Below are positions 11,412-21,798 of a stretch of DNA of 33,731 nucleotides, in pieces. Origin of the DNA: Batkoa obscura (Eukaryota; Entomophthoromycota; Entomophthoromycetes; Entomophthorales; Batkoaceae); contig JASVEC010000192.1 of assembly GCA_030770535.1 (NCBI GenBank), forward strand, positions 1 through 33,731, given 5' to 3'. Below the pieces are notes generated by a model. The model made no database searches and was not told the origin of the DNA. It was given only the letters and a program-made list of their open reading frames with translations. The translations under genes were made by a program, and so were the position numbers. Numbering within the stretch: the first letter of the stretch is position 1; each line of letters begins with the position of its first letter.

Positions 11412-13401
11412 CTATTTCTTAGGAAGAGGGGGAGCTAGACCACGGTTTATTGGAATGTTATTGAATGCCATGGGCTCAAACTCTTGCCAAATATACTGCT
11501 TACATTTCTCTGCATTTTTTAATGATTGTAGCATCCAAGAAATCGTAGCATGCGCAAATCCAGAAAGCTCAGGTCCAGACCCAGAGCTATTAACCTGCAC
11601 TTTACGTATGTTATTAGCAAGCTTAATTACTTGCCCCCAAGCTCCAGACAATGTTTCTGAATGAAATACTTCACCACTGTCTTGAGCTTCCAATTGAAAT
11701 TTAGGCCCAAGTCGGCCTTCCAGTATAGTAAGTGTATAAACAGAATTTCCTTCTGGATCAATTGTAGACTTATAATACCTTTGTATTTTAAAACCAATTG
11801 GGTAAAGGTATCGATTACTATGATATCCTGGTTTTTCATACTCAATACGCCCTAAATCTAATACAGTAAATATACTCATCTGTAATGGAAGTTTGATATT
11901 CCCATCTTTATCCTTTGGTACGGGTTGTACCCTCCTTGGTTTTACTGCCTTATTGGCTATAGTAGCTGACTGTGCATTGTATGGGTTTGTAGTAATATTA
12001 GGATTATTTATTGGTTGAGCATTGGTAACCGGTGGTGGTGGATTTTGTAAATTTGCTGTTGTTCTCGCCACATATTGTTGATATTGAACTGGTACTGAGC
12101 TAACTGGTGGTGGGTTAGCTGGTCTTGGATAAGCCATGCCGTATGCCATTGGATTACGCATATCTACATATCTTTTATCTTGAGGCATTCTAAATCTGTC
12201 ACTATAATAAGAGTTTAATCCTATATTATCTCTACTTTGGTGTGGTCTCATTGCATTATAATTGATATCGCGTTCGCTAAATGGTGGTGGTGCCATGGCA
12301 TTCATTATCATATTTCTTTCGTTTTGCATCATTGAAGCTTCTTTCATAGAATGAAACTGTTCTCTACTTGGAACTGATCCTGGGACTGGGACATGATGCA
12401 TTTGTCTTAACCTTTCTTGATCCACCATAGGTCTGTGTTGCATTGACACATAAGCTTCTCTTTGAGCATGACTTGGATGTGGATATGGGTATGGTCGGTA
12501 GCCTTCTTCTCTTACTTCCGTCCTTCGGATAGTTCCTTGAGAATCCGCATGTACCATTCCTGGATTCCTAACCTGAGGATGCTGGATTCCACTAGGATGG
12601 ATCCCGTTTGGATATCTTAAATATGGATCCCTCACTTGACCGTTTTCAGCTATGTGTTGTCTCATTCTTTCGCCATTCATCATTTGAAATTTTATCTCGT
12701 TTTGCCTCCTTAGGTTCTGTTCATATCTTATTCTCATATCGACAGCTTCTTGAGGAGTATAGTGCATAGGATTAGGCATGGGATAGAACGCTTGATTAGG
12801 AGGTAACTGAGGACGAGATTGCATCATTGCTTCGTTTCTACCTTTATACATGCTTAGCCAATCATTTAAGTTTATATTGTTGGGCTTCCTTGAGATGAAG
12901 TGCTTTAAATTGGGGTCATCATTCGTATCTTTGTCCTCTGTAACTGGCTTTTCGATCTCTTCTTCATCGCTTGTAGTCCTGTCCTCTTTTTCATCCTCTT
13001 TACTGCTAAGCTCAACAAGTCGATTTAAACAATTACTAAGCTTGTTTAGTTTTTGAGTTTATGTAACAATTAAATATCTTACTTATTCAACCTCCTTAAC
13101 TTTTTTATCTCCTTATTAAGAATGTCTAATTCAGTAAGAGCTCCTTCGTTTTCCTAATAATTTCATTAACAACTTGTCATTATTTCTAATTTTTAGTTAC
13201 CTTTTCAACCTCTTTAATTCTACTTTTAGTCGTCTTATACTTCTCATAGTAGATATCTTTATTTAAACTTTTTTGATGTAACTTAGACATTAAAGAATAA
13301 TTTTGCTGTTTAGCTCCATTTACCTGATCATTTCACCCTCGATTTAACTGATGTTTAAGGTGCTTAACTTAATTTAGTAATACTTCCTGCCTGATCTCCA
13401 T
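11412..13401 (-). CDS. FYRN/FYRC-domain nuclear protein, TBRG1-like, four exons
   Basis: Chromatin-associated FY-rich protein. The C-terminal third holds a clear FYRN motif (residues ~453-507, LGRIEYEKPGYHSNRYLYP then GFKIQRYY) followed by FYRC (~512-597, GPKFQLEAQD ... GAWGQV ... SGPELSGFAH ... KCKQYIWQEF). Splicing adds a coiled-coil N-terminus: exons 13401-13384, 13323-13201, 13153-13083 and 13035-11412, with introns of 60, 47 and 47 nt, each GT...AG. The joined length is divisible by three (611 residues). The second and third exons read NYSLMSKLHQKS and EALTEL/NKEIKKLRRLN-like heptads. A coiled coil before FYRN/FYRC is the layout of TBRG1-type proteins. The middle (residues ~130-440) is low-complexity, rich in M, P, Q, R and N. 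The 18-nt first exon is the least certain part; a start at M(13290) is an alternative. Confidence 0.8.
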
Positions 13402-15112
13402 TCTTATGGGATCATGTGCCCCTAATTCGTTTCAAATTGAATGGTCCAGGTTAAGCCTTAAAACTAAATTAAAAAGTTGAAATTTTATTTTTAAATTTTT
13501 GATTACACAAAAACTTAATATATAAAATATCAAATGATAACATGTTTTAAAATATTATATATTTCTAACTTATACTATAATCTTATAGTATATGAGTATG
13601 AAAAAATGAACATTTATACTATAAGAAATGAAAGTCCAATTTATTAGCTGACTTTATTCGCGTCATAAATATTCTCCTATGATGCTAATAAAACAAGTAA
13701 GCATTTAGAGAACCTTAGCTTCCATTGTTTTAATAATTTATAAATGATTAAACTTTTACAGCTAATAAATTATAAGAGCTTTACTTTAAAGATCTAAAAA
13801 TTGTTAGAAATGAGAGGGCTGTAATTTTTTAAAGTTAGTTTCTTGATAAACTTAGTTTTATCTGCAGGTGTAGAATGTTAACAATACTAACCACCGTTCT
13901 AAATATTTATACATACAATCATAAAAAATAACATTTGGAGTTGTTTTTTTATAATAAAACGACAGTTTATTATAGAAATAATATTATAGACCATTGTTAT
14001 TGTATATAAAAACAGTAAGATACAATGCCTATTGTTTTTTGTTTCAATTTCTAATGAGTTTTTGGCTTTTTTATTTCATAAAAGTGAACAGTGATGAAAT
14101 GTGAGGCATTCTGATGCTTATTTATAAAAAATAACTTTTACGTTAATAATAAAACAATATTTGAAATAACTAAGACAAGAATAAAAATGAATTAAGTTCA
14201 AGTATTTTTTATTATTTTTGTATGGAAAGATAGTTTTAATCAAAGTTTATATTATATTTTAAATATCTTTTTTATTTCATTATTATTTCACCTTTGATGC
14301 AAATTGAGAAATTCACCTGTAATGGTTTATACCTGTTAATTATGCTATGAGTTTATGACCTTTGAGATCCTGCAGTATAAACTTACCTACTTATATGGCA
14401 ATTTTGTCTTATGAGCGTTTTGTTAATAATATTAGTAACAAAACAAATATTTATTGTAGTAGTATTAGCAATATTGATAAAAAGCGATAAAATATTAGTA
14501 TTCAGATTAAACAAAGTTTAAAAATCATATTTTCTATTTACTTTAACTATACTTCATATTTATCGCAGTTTAAAGGAATAAAAAAAATAAAATCATATCT
14601 TTTAAACAGTATTATACTTTATTTAAAATCATCTAAACAGTTTTATAAAAAGCAAGTGAACTGAGAAAACAATTATCCTTTACCCTAAGTATCAGTTTAT
14701 CAGATCAATAAAATGAGCTTTTCGTAGTCATGTTAAAATAATTATAATTTTTTCGTGTATTTGCTTAATGCAAATTTATATGATATATATTGGACTTTAA
14801 AAGATATACTTTTCAATGAATAAAATTATATGATCCCAAACTCATTACTTTAATGCTTCGTTTTGTATTATCGCTTTGTCATTACTTTTGTTATATATTT
14901 ATTTTTGATGTATGAGCTAATTTTTTTCGCATTAGTTCTCCTTTAAACTTCATATGTATATAGATTATCAAGACAAACAGTCCCTAAAAATATTATATTT
15001 TTGTAAAATTACCTAACTTAAAATTTGAAAAATTGCTCATTCTTATGTTCCATTTAACATATAATGAATGGTCATTATAATAAATTAAAATCCTTTTTTA
15101 TTCCGATTATAT
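13402..15112. other. Intergenic A/T-rich DNA
   Basis: No ORF of interest on either strand. One site near 14090-14115 has GTGATGA and CTGA boxes but they lie too close together for a C/D snoRNA. The region should contain the promoter of the FYRN/FYRC gene (right of 13401) and the 3' flank of RPL26. Confidence 0.4.
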
Positions 15113-15621
15113 TTAAGCAGATTTGTTGTAAACAGTACGGTCACGACGAGCTAACATAGCAAGACGATCTTTATCAAGCTTAAGCTTGGTGATTTGGCAG
15201 TTAGATGGGTGGACACCAATGTTTACAGAGGCACCTAAATCATTAGTACTTTCTCATAAAACAATTTTGAAGATTTCTCACCATTAACTTTATCACGAGT
15301 AAGACGCTCAATGTAGATAACATATCTTTTACGATAAACTTGAATAACTTTACCGTCTCTACCTTTATGAGCACCAGTCATAATTTTAACTTCGTCATCA
15401 ACACGAATTGGAGCTGAACGAACCTTTAAGTTAGCTTTTAGAAATTCAGTTTAATCTTTTATAGGTTACAACCCATTTAAAATAAAGCTTACGTTATATT
15501 TTTCGCGGAGATCCTTGGCAAGGGTAGCGCTCATGAGTTTTTGACGAAGATGAGATGGGGCGGTAAAGTGAGCCTTACGAGACTTACGACGGGAAGAGCT
15601 GACGTCTATTAGAATTGCCAT
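15113..15621 (-). CDS. RPL26: 60S ribosomal protein L26 (uL24), three exons
   Basis: Large-subunit ribosomal protein that lies near the polypeptide exit tunnel and joins early in 60S assembly. Exons are 15621-15493, 15423-15282 and 15234-15113 (129+142+122 nt, 130 residues, stop TAA). Introns are 69 and 47 nt, starting GTAAGC and GTGAG. The first ends CTAACTTAAAG and the second TACTAATGATTTAG, good examples of the local branch-site style. The product matches the family from end to end: [20 protein letters not shown], the KOW-like segment [20 protein letters not shown], then [13 protein letters not shown] and [18 protein letters not shown]. The start MAILIDV has the same length as the usual MKFNxDV, so the ATG is well supported. 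Base use is less A/T-biased than nearby genes, as expected for a highly expressed gene. Confidence 0.97.
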
Positions 15622-16248
15622 TAAAAATTTATTACATTTGAACTTAGATTTTAGGCATCTTCATTTCCTTGAAAGATTAATTTTTTTATATCGCTTTACA
15701 ATGCATCCATTAAAAATTCCATAATTTGTAATAATAAACTAGTCTTATTTCTACCACATTAACTTTTATTACTTTTCTTCTTGATGTTGTTGATTCATTT
15801 CGTTTGGTATATTGCCTTGTTCCGTTATTCTTCAAAAAGATAATTAAACTGAGTATTACCTGAGCTGAACTTCATTGTTGACAAATTTAGTATATAGTAA
15901 TGCCACGAAGGAAAGAGGGTTTCTACCTTTTCTTACTTTCTTTCTAATACCTGAGAACTATCTTGGACTTTGATTCATCTAATACACTTATTTTCTAGAA
16001 TTATTGGTGTATTAAACTTTGCTAATAAATTTTTAGATATTCAACCTTAAAGAATGGAGCTTTTTTCAGCAAATAATTAAAATTTATTTGTCAAAGATAA
16101 GAGTTTTTATTTGTTGAAAATTATGAACAAAAACTTGAATATTATGTGTAATAAAGAAGTGATATATGTAAGCAAGTGGAGCACTTGCCTAAATTGCTAA
16201 TGATATTTTCTAAAATTTTAAAGTACAGTTATTTTACTAAACTTTATA
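15622..16248. other. RPL26 upstream region; weak hint of a small spliced ORF
   Basis: The first ~150 bp should be the RPL26 promoter. On the - strand between about 15985 and 15770 the sequence can be read as a short spliced frame giving RNPLSFVALLYTKFVNNEV then, after a ~30-nt GT...AG intron, RITEQGNIPNEMNQQ and a TAA. No start is convincing and I do not recognise the product, so it is only noted here. Confidence 0.25.
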
Positions 16249-17128
16249 GTGTTGGACAAAAGTAAGCATATTTTGGTCTTTTTTTAGTTTCTTTTGCAAT
16301 ACATTTAACATTAATAGATACTAATAGATAGGGATGTATTTTTGTATCTAAGAATTTTATTAACAATTTTTCCACTCAAATACCGCTTAAAAGATGGAAA
16401 AAATGAAGCCAAAAAAAACATCTCCAGATATTATATTTATAAAAACTAATCCATTTGTATTAATTCTAAACTAAATAAGAGTGTATTAAATAATTGCTAC
16501 TTTGATTAAATTTAGATTGAATTATTTTAGGTCTTCTTTACACTTGAAAGGAATGTTTATATGTTTATATTAATGTACTCGTTACAATAATACACTTTAA
16601 GACTGATTAACACTAGACAGGAATCGATCAAGTCAAATCGGTCCATTATGTTATATTGAATAAACCGATAGGTTTTCATTCATATTATTTTAAGTGAAAA
16701 AAAAACATACATAAAGCTCTAAATATAACCATTAAAAAATATGAATAAGTCCTAAAATTAAAATACCATTAAAGTAGATATATTATTTTGGAAGGAATTT
16801 TAAAATCCTAAATTTCTCTACCAAAAAAGTGTTCAGTTTTTATCCATTCTATTAAGAAAACACCACCTTGAATTATTGTTTTGAATAAAGTTGTAGAATT
16901 ATTTAATGTATTAAATTTAATAACATTTTAGAATTAAAAACCAGCTATAAAGCCCTTGAATAATACTCAGAGCTTGATATATCATCGACTTTTATTTAAA
17001 ATAATAGAAATGAAAGCTCACAAGTTAGTTCAATGTGATATAGTGGGCCTTTTTAAGTTGATTTTAAAGGCACTTGCTAATAAAAAACTGAAAAGTGGTC
17101 AAAATAGCCACTCACTTATGTCCAACAT
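16249..17128. mobile_element. Tc1/mariner-like non-autonomous DNA transposon with a MITE inside
   Basis: Imperfect terminal inverted repeats of ~45 bp bound this element: left GTGTTGGACAAAAGTAAGCA and, read inward from the right, ATGTTGGACATAAGTGAG with TTTTGACCACTTTT further in. The outer bases and the flanking TA on both sides fit Tc1/mariner insertion. The ~780 bp of its own interior is A/T-rich with no transposase ORF, so this looks like a deletion derivative. Copy 3 of the ~100-bp MITE sits near its left end, and copy 4 is inserted a few bases beyond its right end. Confidence 0.75.
16329..16426 (+). mobile_element. ~100-bp foldback MITE, copy 3
   Basis: 98-bp copy, ends TAGGGATG / CATCTCCA, flanked by GA on both sides. 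It is nested inside the Tc1/mariner-like element and so is younger than that insertion. Confidence 0.9.
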
Positions 17129-17132
17129 TATA

Positions 17133-17234
17133 TAGGAGTATTTTTTTTGACTTCATTACTTTTTTCATTTTTTAAGCGCTATTTAGGTGGAAAAACTTGG
17201 TAGTAAAATTCTTAAACAAAAAAATACATCCTCG
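17133..17234 (-). mobile_element. ~100-bp foldback MITE, copy 4
   Basis: 102-bp copy in inverted orientation, flanked by TA on both sides. It begins 4 bp beyond the right end of the Tc1/mariner-like element, in the TATA run that includes that element's target duplication. Confidence 0.88.
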
Positions 17235-17348
17235 TATTAAATTTAGCAATAATACATATATATGAATAATACGAAAAAGGTATCCGAAATTTTTTAAAAG
17301 GAAAACAAGTTTATTTATATAAATGTCGCCATAAACTAAACATCAATT

Positions 17349-17446
17349 AGGGGATGTTTTTTGGTTTCATCACTTTTTCATTTTTTAAGCACTATTTAAA
17401 TGGAAAAGTTGTTAGTAAAATTATTAGACAAAAAAATACATCCCCA
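17349..17446 (-). mobile_element. ~100-bp foldback MITE, copy 5
   Basis: 98-bp inverted copy, flanked by TT on both sides (AA in element orientation). Only ~115 bp separate it from copy 4, and both have the same orientation. Confidence 0.9.
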
Positions 17447-17592
17447 TTAGTTGTTTAGTTTAAACTTGAAAAACTGGTCCAAATGGACTAGCCAAATTTA
17501 TTTTGCATTAATAAGGCGTATGAAATACTATTACAAAGATAATAATATTAATTATACTAGGAGCCAATTCCTATGTATACTTGGGATACCGG

Positions 17593-18056
17593 TGTGAAAT
17601 CTGGTACTCAGTGTTTAGAGTCAAGAACAGATATTACTGGGTTGACTACACTGTAAGTCAAAAGGTCTTAGCTTAAGTGACTATAATAGGGTTGGATTAT
17701 GAAGAATAGCAAGTAATATGTTACAGACTATGTAAGACAAATAGAATAGACAATACTAATGTAAAATATATGTAAGATACCATTAAGAAAACTTAATGGC
17801 TTTATTAAATGTTTGAGATATCAGAAAATAATTCAGTTAAAAAGCCTCGAACTACTATACTCTGTAAACTCTTTTATACTCTGAAAAGTATAAATATCAA
17901 AATGAGAAGATAACGTTCTTTGGGATGGAGCTAGAAATTCTCATAGCAAATCAAACTAAGAACATGGGGTTGATTTTCTCTGAACTCGAAAACACAACAG
18001 CTTAGGCGATTGTTATACTATAATTAACCATGGGTCTGAAAAAGCGATATTTCACA
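17593..18056 (+). repeat. ~465-bp dispersed repeat with TGTGAAAT/ATTTCACA ends, copy A
   Basis: One of two copies in direct orientation (the other at 21799). The ends form a short inverted repeat, TGTGAAAT ... ATTTCACA, with TG...CA termini. No ORF is present. A 151-bp core (17673-17823) is identical to the other copy, and a second block (about 17871-17959) is nearly identical, while the outer parts differ much more. The core includes a perfect hairpin CCATTAAG-AAAA-CTTAATGG. Candidates are a solo LTR or similar fossil, a tRNA-headed SINE (an A-box-like segment lies near the 5' end), or a structured RNA. I find no target duplication. Confidence 0.6.
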
Positions 18057-18557
18057 CCAGTAAGTATAAAATATAAAACCAAGACCCAATCGAGCACTAT
18101 TTAACCTAGTTATAATCATTTAAAAATTGACTTAGATGGGTTGATTTTTGAGAGTAGTATAATAAAATAGTATCAAGTTTTTGATGATGAGATTTTGGAA
18201 AAAAAGGTAGTATACGGGGATGTCCAAATTGGGCTCATTTTTTATTCGCCTTTTCAAAAACTCATATTAAAAATTTTGCTTAAAATTCCATAAAACAATT
18301 TTTTTTGTTAAAAGCAAAAGCACACCAACTAGTTTTAAACTATTTTGTTATAATACATATGGGGCTATCCGAACTGGTTTTAGAATTTACTTAGAAGTTA
18401 ATCCAAATTTTAAATTTTCAAATTTGTGTCTAATATGACGATTAAATCTAAAAAGCCTAAAATTAAATCTCTTTATTTTTTGTTGAAATAAGAATAAAAC
18501 GCAAATTTTCATAACTAAACTTCGAAATGGAGTTTCTGAAAATTTCAATATAATAGG
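18057..18557. other. A/T-rich DNA with two related GGGG-starting motifs
   Basis: Two loosely similar motifs in the same orientation, GGGGATGTCCAAATTGGGC at about 18218 and GGGGCTATCCGAACTGGTTT at 18361, resemble transposon ends. One may be the left end of the transposase-bearing element to the right, but I find no matching inverted copy downstream. Confidence 0.35.
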
Positions 18558-19023
18558 GAGGAGTACACAATATAAACATTGTAATTCATTTACATCAACT
18601 TTAGGAGCTACTTATAACAACTCAGCGTTTATGGAATTTTATAATAAAACAAAATAAAGAAAAGATATATTATCAAAGTTTACTATCGACAATGATAAAC
18701 TTAATCAAGTAATGTATAAAATTAGTGCTTTAAGGGAAACAGGAAACAAAAATCAGCAAGTAGCGTTATTATCAACTATAGCTTCAGTATATTCTTTTGA
18801 TGAATGTAAGAGTTTTGGGTTTAATATAAATAGAAATCAATATGATTATTCAAAAACAAGTAATAATAATAAAATATCAATATTACAACCTATTATTAAA
18901 AATACAAAAAAAATTAAAGATGACCAAATTGAAACTATTATACAATATTTACTAAATGAGTCAACTATTTCATCAAGATTTAATAAAAAATAATGATAGT
19001 AAATATTCATCAGATAATACATA

Positions 19024-19124
19024 TGGGGATGTATTTTTACGTTTAAGAATTTTACTAATAAATTTTCCGCTCAAATAGCGCTTAAAAGGTGGAAAAAGTA
19101 ATGAAATGAAAAAAATCATCCCCA
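19024..19124 (+). mobile_element. ~100-bp foldback MITE, copy 6 (inside transposase remnant)
   Basis: 101-bp copy with near-consensus ends and TA on both sides. It lies between the N-terminal and central parts of the transposase remnant. Confidence 0.9.
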
Positions 19125-19759
19125 TATATTAAATAAAAGTAGAAGAATGATATATAGTAAATATTTGAATGATCTAAGAGATAAAGTAGTAGCTAGGTCA
19201 ACGTTCTTTAAATATATATCAGGTAATTTCAAAAATCCAGCAAGAAAAACGGATCTATGTAATATATGTGCTCAGTATACAGTTAGAAAAAAGTTATTTG
19301 AAAATAAAATAAACACAGCAATAAAAAACAAAGCAGAGATAGAAGGAATTTTCAATGAAGAAGAAAAATTACACAAATTACATAAATTCTGTGTTGATAC
19401 TCAAAAAAACACATTTAATGAAACTATTAAAAAATTAAATAACAAAAGTTGTATAATAATTTTAGATTTTAAACAAAATATGGAAATAGGAACAAGACCA
19501 GATTCAATAAATCTAGATCATTATAATAAACAAGCTATATCAGTATTAGGTTTTGGTGTATTATATTTAAAAGATGATAAAACAATAGACAAAGTTTACT
19601 TTGATTCTTTATCTGAAATATTGAATCATGATTCAGCATATGCAGGAGATTGTTTAATCAATTTGATCTCTACAGAGTTTCTATTTAAAAAGTTTACAAA
19701 AATTAATATATGGGCAGATACAGGAAATCATTTTAGATCCCAAGAGTTTCTACACTATA

Positions 19760-19860
19760 TGGGGATGTATTTTTGTGTTTAAGAATCCTACTAACAAACT
19801 TTCTGCTTAAATAGTGCTTAAAAAATGGAAAAAATAATGAAGTCAAAAAAAACACTCTCA
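19760..19860 (+). mobile_element. ~100-bp foldback MITE, copy 7 (inside transposase remnant)
   Basis: 101-bp copy, left end consensus, right end CACTCTCA, TA on both sides. It interrupts the transposase right after SQEFLHY. Reading on into the MITE adds only a few element-coded residues before a stop. Confidence 0.9.
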
Positions 19861-20012
19861 TATGTTTAAAGAAAGTCATAAAATAAATAGTAGTTTGAAC
19901 GTTAATCTTAATTTTTTTGCTGAGCATCATGGAAAAAGTATAGTTGATGGACATTTTGGAAACCTTTCAAAATGGAAAAGTAGTTTTGAAGCGTTAGGTA
20001 AAATAGAAGATA

Positions 20013-20111
20013 TGGAGGTGTTTTTTTGACTTTATTATTTTTTCCATTTTTAAGCGCTATTTAAGCGGAAAAAGTGGTAGTAAAATTCTTAAGCACAAAA
20101 ATACATCCCCA
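20013..20111 (-). mobile_element. ~100-bp foldback MITE, copy 8 (inside transposase remnant)
   Basis: 99-bp copy in inverted orientation with TA on both sides, cutting the distal part of the transposase remnant shortly after the GHFGNLSKW region. Confidence 0.9.
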
Positions 20112-20481
20112 TATCGATCAATTAATTTCAAGATTTGAGGCTTTTATTTGTGAGCATAATAAAATTAATAACTCGATTATTAATAATGGGGAAACAGATA
20201 TAATTTTTAAAAAGTATAAAAGAAACAAAAATACAAAAAGAATAATATAGATGTAGGGCATTAAGAAGTACTTACACTTTATTAAACATAACAATAAACT
20301 ACATTGTTATCCAGTATCTGATACATCAAAAAAAAAGCAATATAGTTCCAATTAAAGTTATAGAGTCTATAGAAAACAGAAAAATTAAAAGATCGATCCC
20401 AGTTTATCTTACGAAGATAACAGAGAATTTAAAATTTTCGATATTTACTAAGCAAGTAGTTTGTTAAATGATAGAAATAGA

Positions 20482-20630
20482 TTATTAAATGTTAAGATTA
20501 CTTAAGTTATTAATAGCTAAGTTAATAAATAGTCAAAGAACAAGTAACTGTAATAATATGTAAAAGCTATTATTATATTACTTGTACTATATAGGGATGG
20601 TTAGTTATAGTTTTGGGGCTGACCACTCCC
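20482..20630 (+). repeat. Hairpin-tipped repeat, left copy
   Basis: About 150 bp that recurs in inverted orientation at 21322-21480. It ends in a foldback: GGGATGGTTAG ... CTGACCACTCCC (20594-20630). The location just after the transposase remnant suggests the end of that element or of a related one. Confidence 0.55.
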
Positions 20631-21120
20631 TCCCATGCAGCTATTTATTAACTTGACAATATATTAATAATGTAATTATAACATCAAAATAGTTTATCTA
20701 TTTGATAACAAATCTGCAATGTTGATTATAAAGTGGCCAATAACAAATATTTCTCAATAAAGCTTTATAAGAATGTATATTTAAGATCTAGTAGAAATTC
20801 AACTAACTTGGAGTATAAACTATAATAGAATGATTTATAATTGTGTCCGGATACTTTTAATAAAAAGTTTGATTTTATAAAATTTTAAGCGAAGTTTCTA
20901 AAATATGAAATTTTTAAAAAATTGGATAAAATAATGAAACTAATTCATACAATCCTATATTGTAAGTTAGTGGAGTTTTTCCAAATTTAATAAAGTTGTC
21001 ATATTATCAAGGACTTTACTAATGTAACTTATGTATTGACATCAATCAAAGCTATAATATGTAAACATATATATTTTCATAAAGCTTTATTGAAAAATAT
21101 TTATTATTGACTGCTTTATA
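20631..21120. other. A/T-rich DNA between repeats
   Basis: No coding sequence is visible. A segment near 20845 (TGTGTCCGGATACTTTTA) resembles a Tc1-type terminal repeat, but I could not find its inverted partner. Confidence 0.3.
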
Positions 21121-21221
21121 TGCGAGTGTTTTTTTTGATTTCATAACTTTTTCCATTTTTTGAGCGCTATTTAGGTGGAAGGATTGTTAGTAAAATTATT
21201 AAGCAAAAAAATACATCCCCA
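21121..21221 (-). mobile_element. ~100-bp foldback MITE, copy 9
   Basis: 101-bp inverted copy with ends TGCGAGTG / CATCCCCA. The flanks are TA (left) and AT (right), so no exact 2-bp duplication remains. Confidence 0.88.
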
Positions 21222-21321
21222 ATATTCAACATTATAAATTTGATATTAAACAAATAAATAATTTTAGCATTATGATTACATTATTAATATATCGTTAGAT
21301 TAATAAACAATTACATAAAAA

Positions 21322-21480
21322 GGGATGGTTAGCTTTAAAACTAGAATTAATCATCTTTATATAATTTATATAATAGAAGCAATATAATAATAGTCTTTAT
21401 TTATTATTATAATCACTTGCTTTTTAATTATTTATTAATTTAAATATTAATAATTTAAGTAATACTAACATTTAATAATT
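21322..21480 (-). repeat. Hairpin-tipped repeat, right copy (inverted)
   Basis: The inverse complement of this segment aligns along its whole length with 20482-20630, including the terminal foldback with GGGATGGTTAG and the central TAGTTTT. Together the two copies form a large inverted repeat with ~690 bp between them, within which MITE copy 9 lies. Confidence 0.55.
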
Positions 21481-21654
21481 GATTTTTATCATTTAAGAAA
21501 CTATTTACTTGCTTAATAAATATCGAAACTTGAATTTTATCTTATTTTTATAAAGTAAGCTTATAGTTAATTTTTTTATTTTTAATAGATTTTGTAATTT
21601 TAATTAGAATGATATTAGGTTTTTTTAGTTCATTAGATATTAAGTAGTAATATA

Positions 21655-21750
21655 TGAGGAAATATTTCTTTGTTTGAAAACTTTGCTAACAATCTCTCCA
21701 CTTAAATAGCGCTTAAAAAATAGAAAAGCAATGAAATCAAAACATCTCCA
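21655..21750 (+). mobile_element. ~100-bp foldback MITE, copy 10 (diverged)
   Basis: 96-bp copy with altered ends (TGAGGAAA / CATCTCCA) and TA on both sides. It is more diverged than most copies. Confidence 0.85.
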
Positions 21751-21798
21751 TAGTTTATTATACTTATAAATAGAAATCTCGAATTTCAAAATTACTCA

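Larger units (their letters stand above)
18558..20350 (+). pseudogene. Broken DDE-type DNA transposase gene interrupted by three MITEs
   Basis: Coding remnants lie in order on the + strand. First is an N-terminal segment (18558-18993, GRSTQYKHCNSFTSTLGATY ... MYKISALRETGNKNQQ, with an in-frame stop after YNKTK). Next, 19147-19760 gives ARKTDLCNIC (a zinc-knuckle-like CxxC), then IIILDFKQNMEIGTRP and KINIWADTGNHFRSQEFLHY, which look like the first two acidic positions of an RNase-H-fold transposase. After a MITE, 19863-20010 gives FFAEHHGKSIVDGHFGNLSKW, a likely third catalytic region. Last, 20112-20345 gives a C-terminal tail (IKKYLHFIKHNNKLHCYPVS) with stops. MITE copies 6, 7 and 8 cut it at TA sites. 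I recall similar proteins as multicopy families in A/T-rich fungi but cannot name the superfamily. No complete terminal repeats were found. Confidence 0.65.

Noticed and set aside
14085-14115. C/D-box snoRNA candidate (GTGATGA ... CTGA) in the FYRN/RPL26 gap
   Set aside because: The two boxes are only about 20 nt apart and there is no terminal stem, so there is no room for a guide region.
15770-15990. Small spliced gene on the minus strand upstream of RPL26
   Set aside because: The frame reads plausibly in part, but it has no convincing start, one intron would be only ~30 nt, and I recognise no family.
17650-17830. Group I intron core in the conserved part of the 465-bp repeat
   Set aside because: Short stretches such as ACAGACTA and TAAGATA recall group I intron P7-region signatures, but the required pairings are not present.
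20840-20880. Tc1-type terminal repeat (TGTGTCCGGATACTTTTA)
   Set aside because: No inverted partner could be found within several kb, so no element can be drawn.
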